DNA of 14,888 bases from Verrucomicrobiota bacterium (GTDB taxonomy: Bacteria > Verrucomicrobiota > Verrucomicrobiia > Verrucomicrobiales > DEV007), in assembly GCA_020629815.1 (NCBI GenBank), contig JAHDCN010000001.1, positions 20,321-35,208 of the forward strand. Reading direction: 5' to 3'. The position numbers were made by a program, and so were the translations under genes. This document shows positions 14,479 to 14,888 of this stretch, piece by piece (the first letter of the stretch is position 1; the number at the start of each line of letters is the position of its first letter). The notes under the pieces were generated by a model. The model searched no databases. It was not told where the DNA came from and saw nothing but the letters and a program-made list of their open reading frames with translations.

Positions 14479-14888
14479 TTACATGACGGGCAAGCCTTCA
14501 GTGTCGTCGCTAATAATGCCTCGACTATCCTGAGGTAGGGCGAAATCCAACGAGCCATTTACCAACTCAGTGGAAATTTGATCCAATATGATTTCCAATT
14601 CATGATCACTCATCGATTCGCGATTGTATTCCAAACCGCCGTCTTCTGCGAATGTGACATGCTGAGCGGCTCTGGCAATAGCCTCATGATCCAGTCCAGG
14701 TAGCCCAAAGAAAGTGCCATTGTAAACTCCTCCTCTAGCTGTGTCGCCCGTAGAAGTGTTAACTAGAATATTCAGTAGAAGGGTAGGGCTTTCTCCGAAA
14801 TCAAGTCCGGCAGCGCGGCCGGCGTTGTAGACGGAAACCAGATTCTGGGCGTTTCGCTTTGCAACTGCATCCCGGCTGGATTCATTGA
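14479..14888 (-). CDS. Probable pseudopilin/type II secretion-like protein, C-terminal part (start outside window)
   Basis: An open frame enters from the right edge on the minus strand (first whole codon at 14886-14884) and ends at TAA (14481-14479), giving 135 residues. It lacks a start codon within the window, so it is easy to miss. The segment RDAVAKRNAQNLVSVYNAGR, followed by AAGLDF, resembles the post-prepilin helix of verrucomicrobial pseudopilins. Next come NTSTGDTARGGVYNGTFFG, LPGLDHEAIARAAQHVTF, and an acidic tail ending GLPVM. The prepilin signal (G/FTLIE) would lie outside the window and cannot be checked. It is separated from the methyltransferase by 59 bp with nothing recognisable in it. 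Confidence 0.65.
   Translation of the reverse strand, partial: NESSRDAVAKRNAQNLVSVYNAGRAAGLDFGESPTLLLNILVNTSTGDTARGGVYNGTFFGLPGLDHEAIARAAQHVTFAEDGGLEYNRESMSDHELEIILDQISTELVNGSLDFALPQDSRGIISDDTEGLPVM

Overview
The window looks like a chromosomal segment from a free-living member of the Verrucomicrobiota, or a close PVC relative. Three protein types point that way: a propeller-plus-HEAT protein of the PVC 'heme-binding/dehydrogenase' type, a secreted PQQ-like propeller paired with a HEAT/jelly-roll protein, and a pseudopilin with the RNAQNLVSVYNAG-type segment I associate with verrucomicrobial type II secretion/pilin-like proteins. Shine-Dalgarno sequences are mostly weak or absent, and GTG starts occur. 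I see no rRNA, tRNA, CRISPR array, integrase or transposase. The lineage is an inference from protein style only.

Layout. The left edge (1-1689, +) holds the C-terminal 562 residues of the propeller/HEAT protein. Convergent to it (1718-2191, -) is a small exported EF-hand protein with a Gly/Lys-rich repetitive tail. The divergent gap between that gene and a sugar-nucleotide nucleotidyltransferase (2329-3297, +) carries a dense nested palindrome (2244-2309). Read leftward it has the layout of a transcription attenuator: a 19-bp stem followed by U5, plus an upstream segment able to disrupt it.

The central block (3399-7776, all +) is tightly packed: rex (NADH/NAD+-sensing repressor), a TonB/TolA-like protein, exbB/tolQ, exbD/tolR, def (peptide deformylase) and a DUF368/PopT-type undecaprenyl-phosphate transporter. 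Gaps are small or negative, which suggests one or two transcription units. They would link redox sensing with proton-motive-force-driven envelope energisation and lipid-carrier recycling. A 113-bp AT-rich gap then precedes a 665-residue Wzz/BY-kinase-like protein (7890-9887, +), whose kinase module has lost key Walker A' acidic residues and the C-terminal tyrosine cluster.

The right part holds a leftward pair of secreted proteins (12310-11120 and 11091-9892, -), then a divergent GNAT-family acetyltransferase with a conserved C-terminal extension (12340-13275, +). That gene overlaps convergently with an RlmI-type rRNA methyltransferase (14419-13247, -). At the right edge is the 3' end of a leftward gene, probably a pseudopilin, with its start outside the window (14888-14479, -).

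The most unusual elements are the nested palindrome at 2239-2309, the degenerate BY-kinase, and the rex-tonB-exbBD-def-DUF368 cluster with Rex-like half-sites upstream. None of these was checked against a database.
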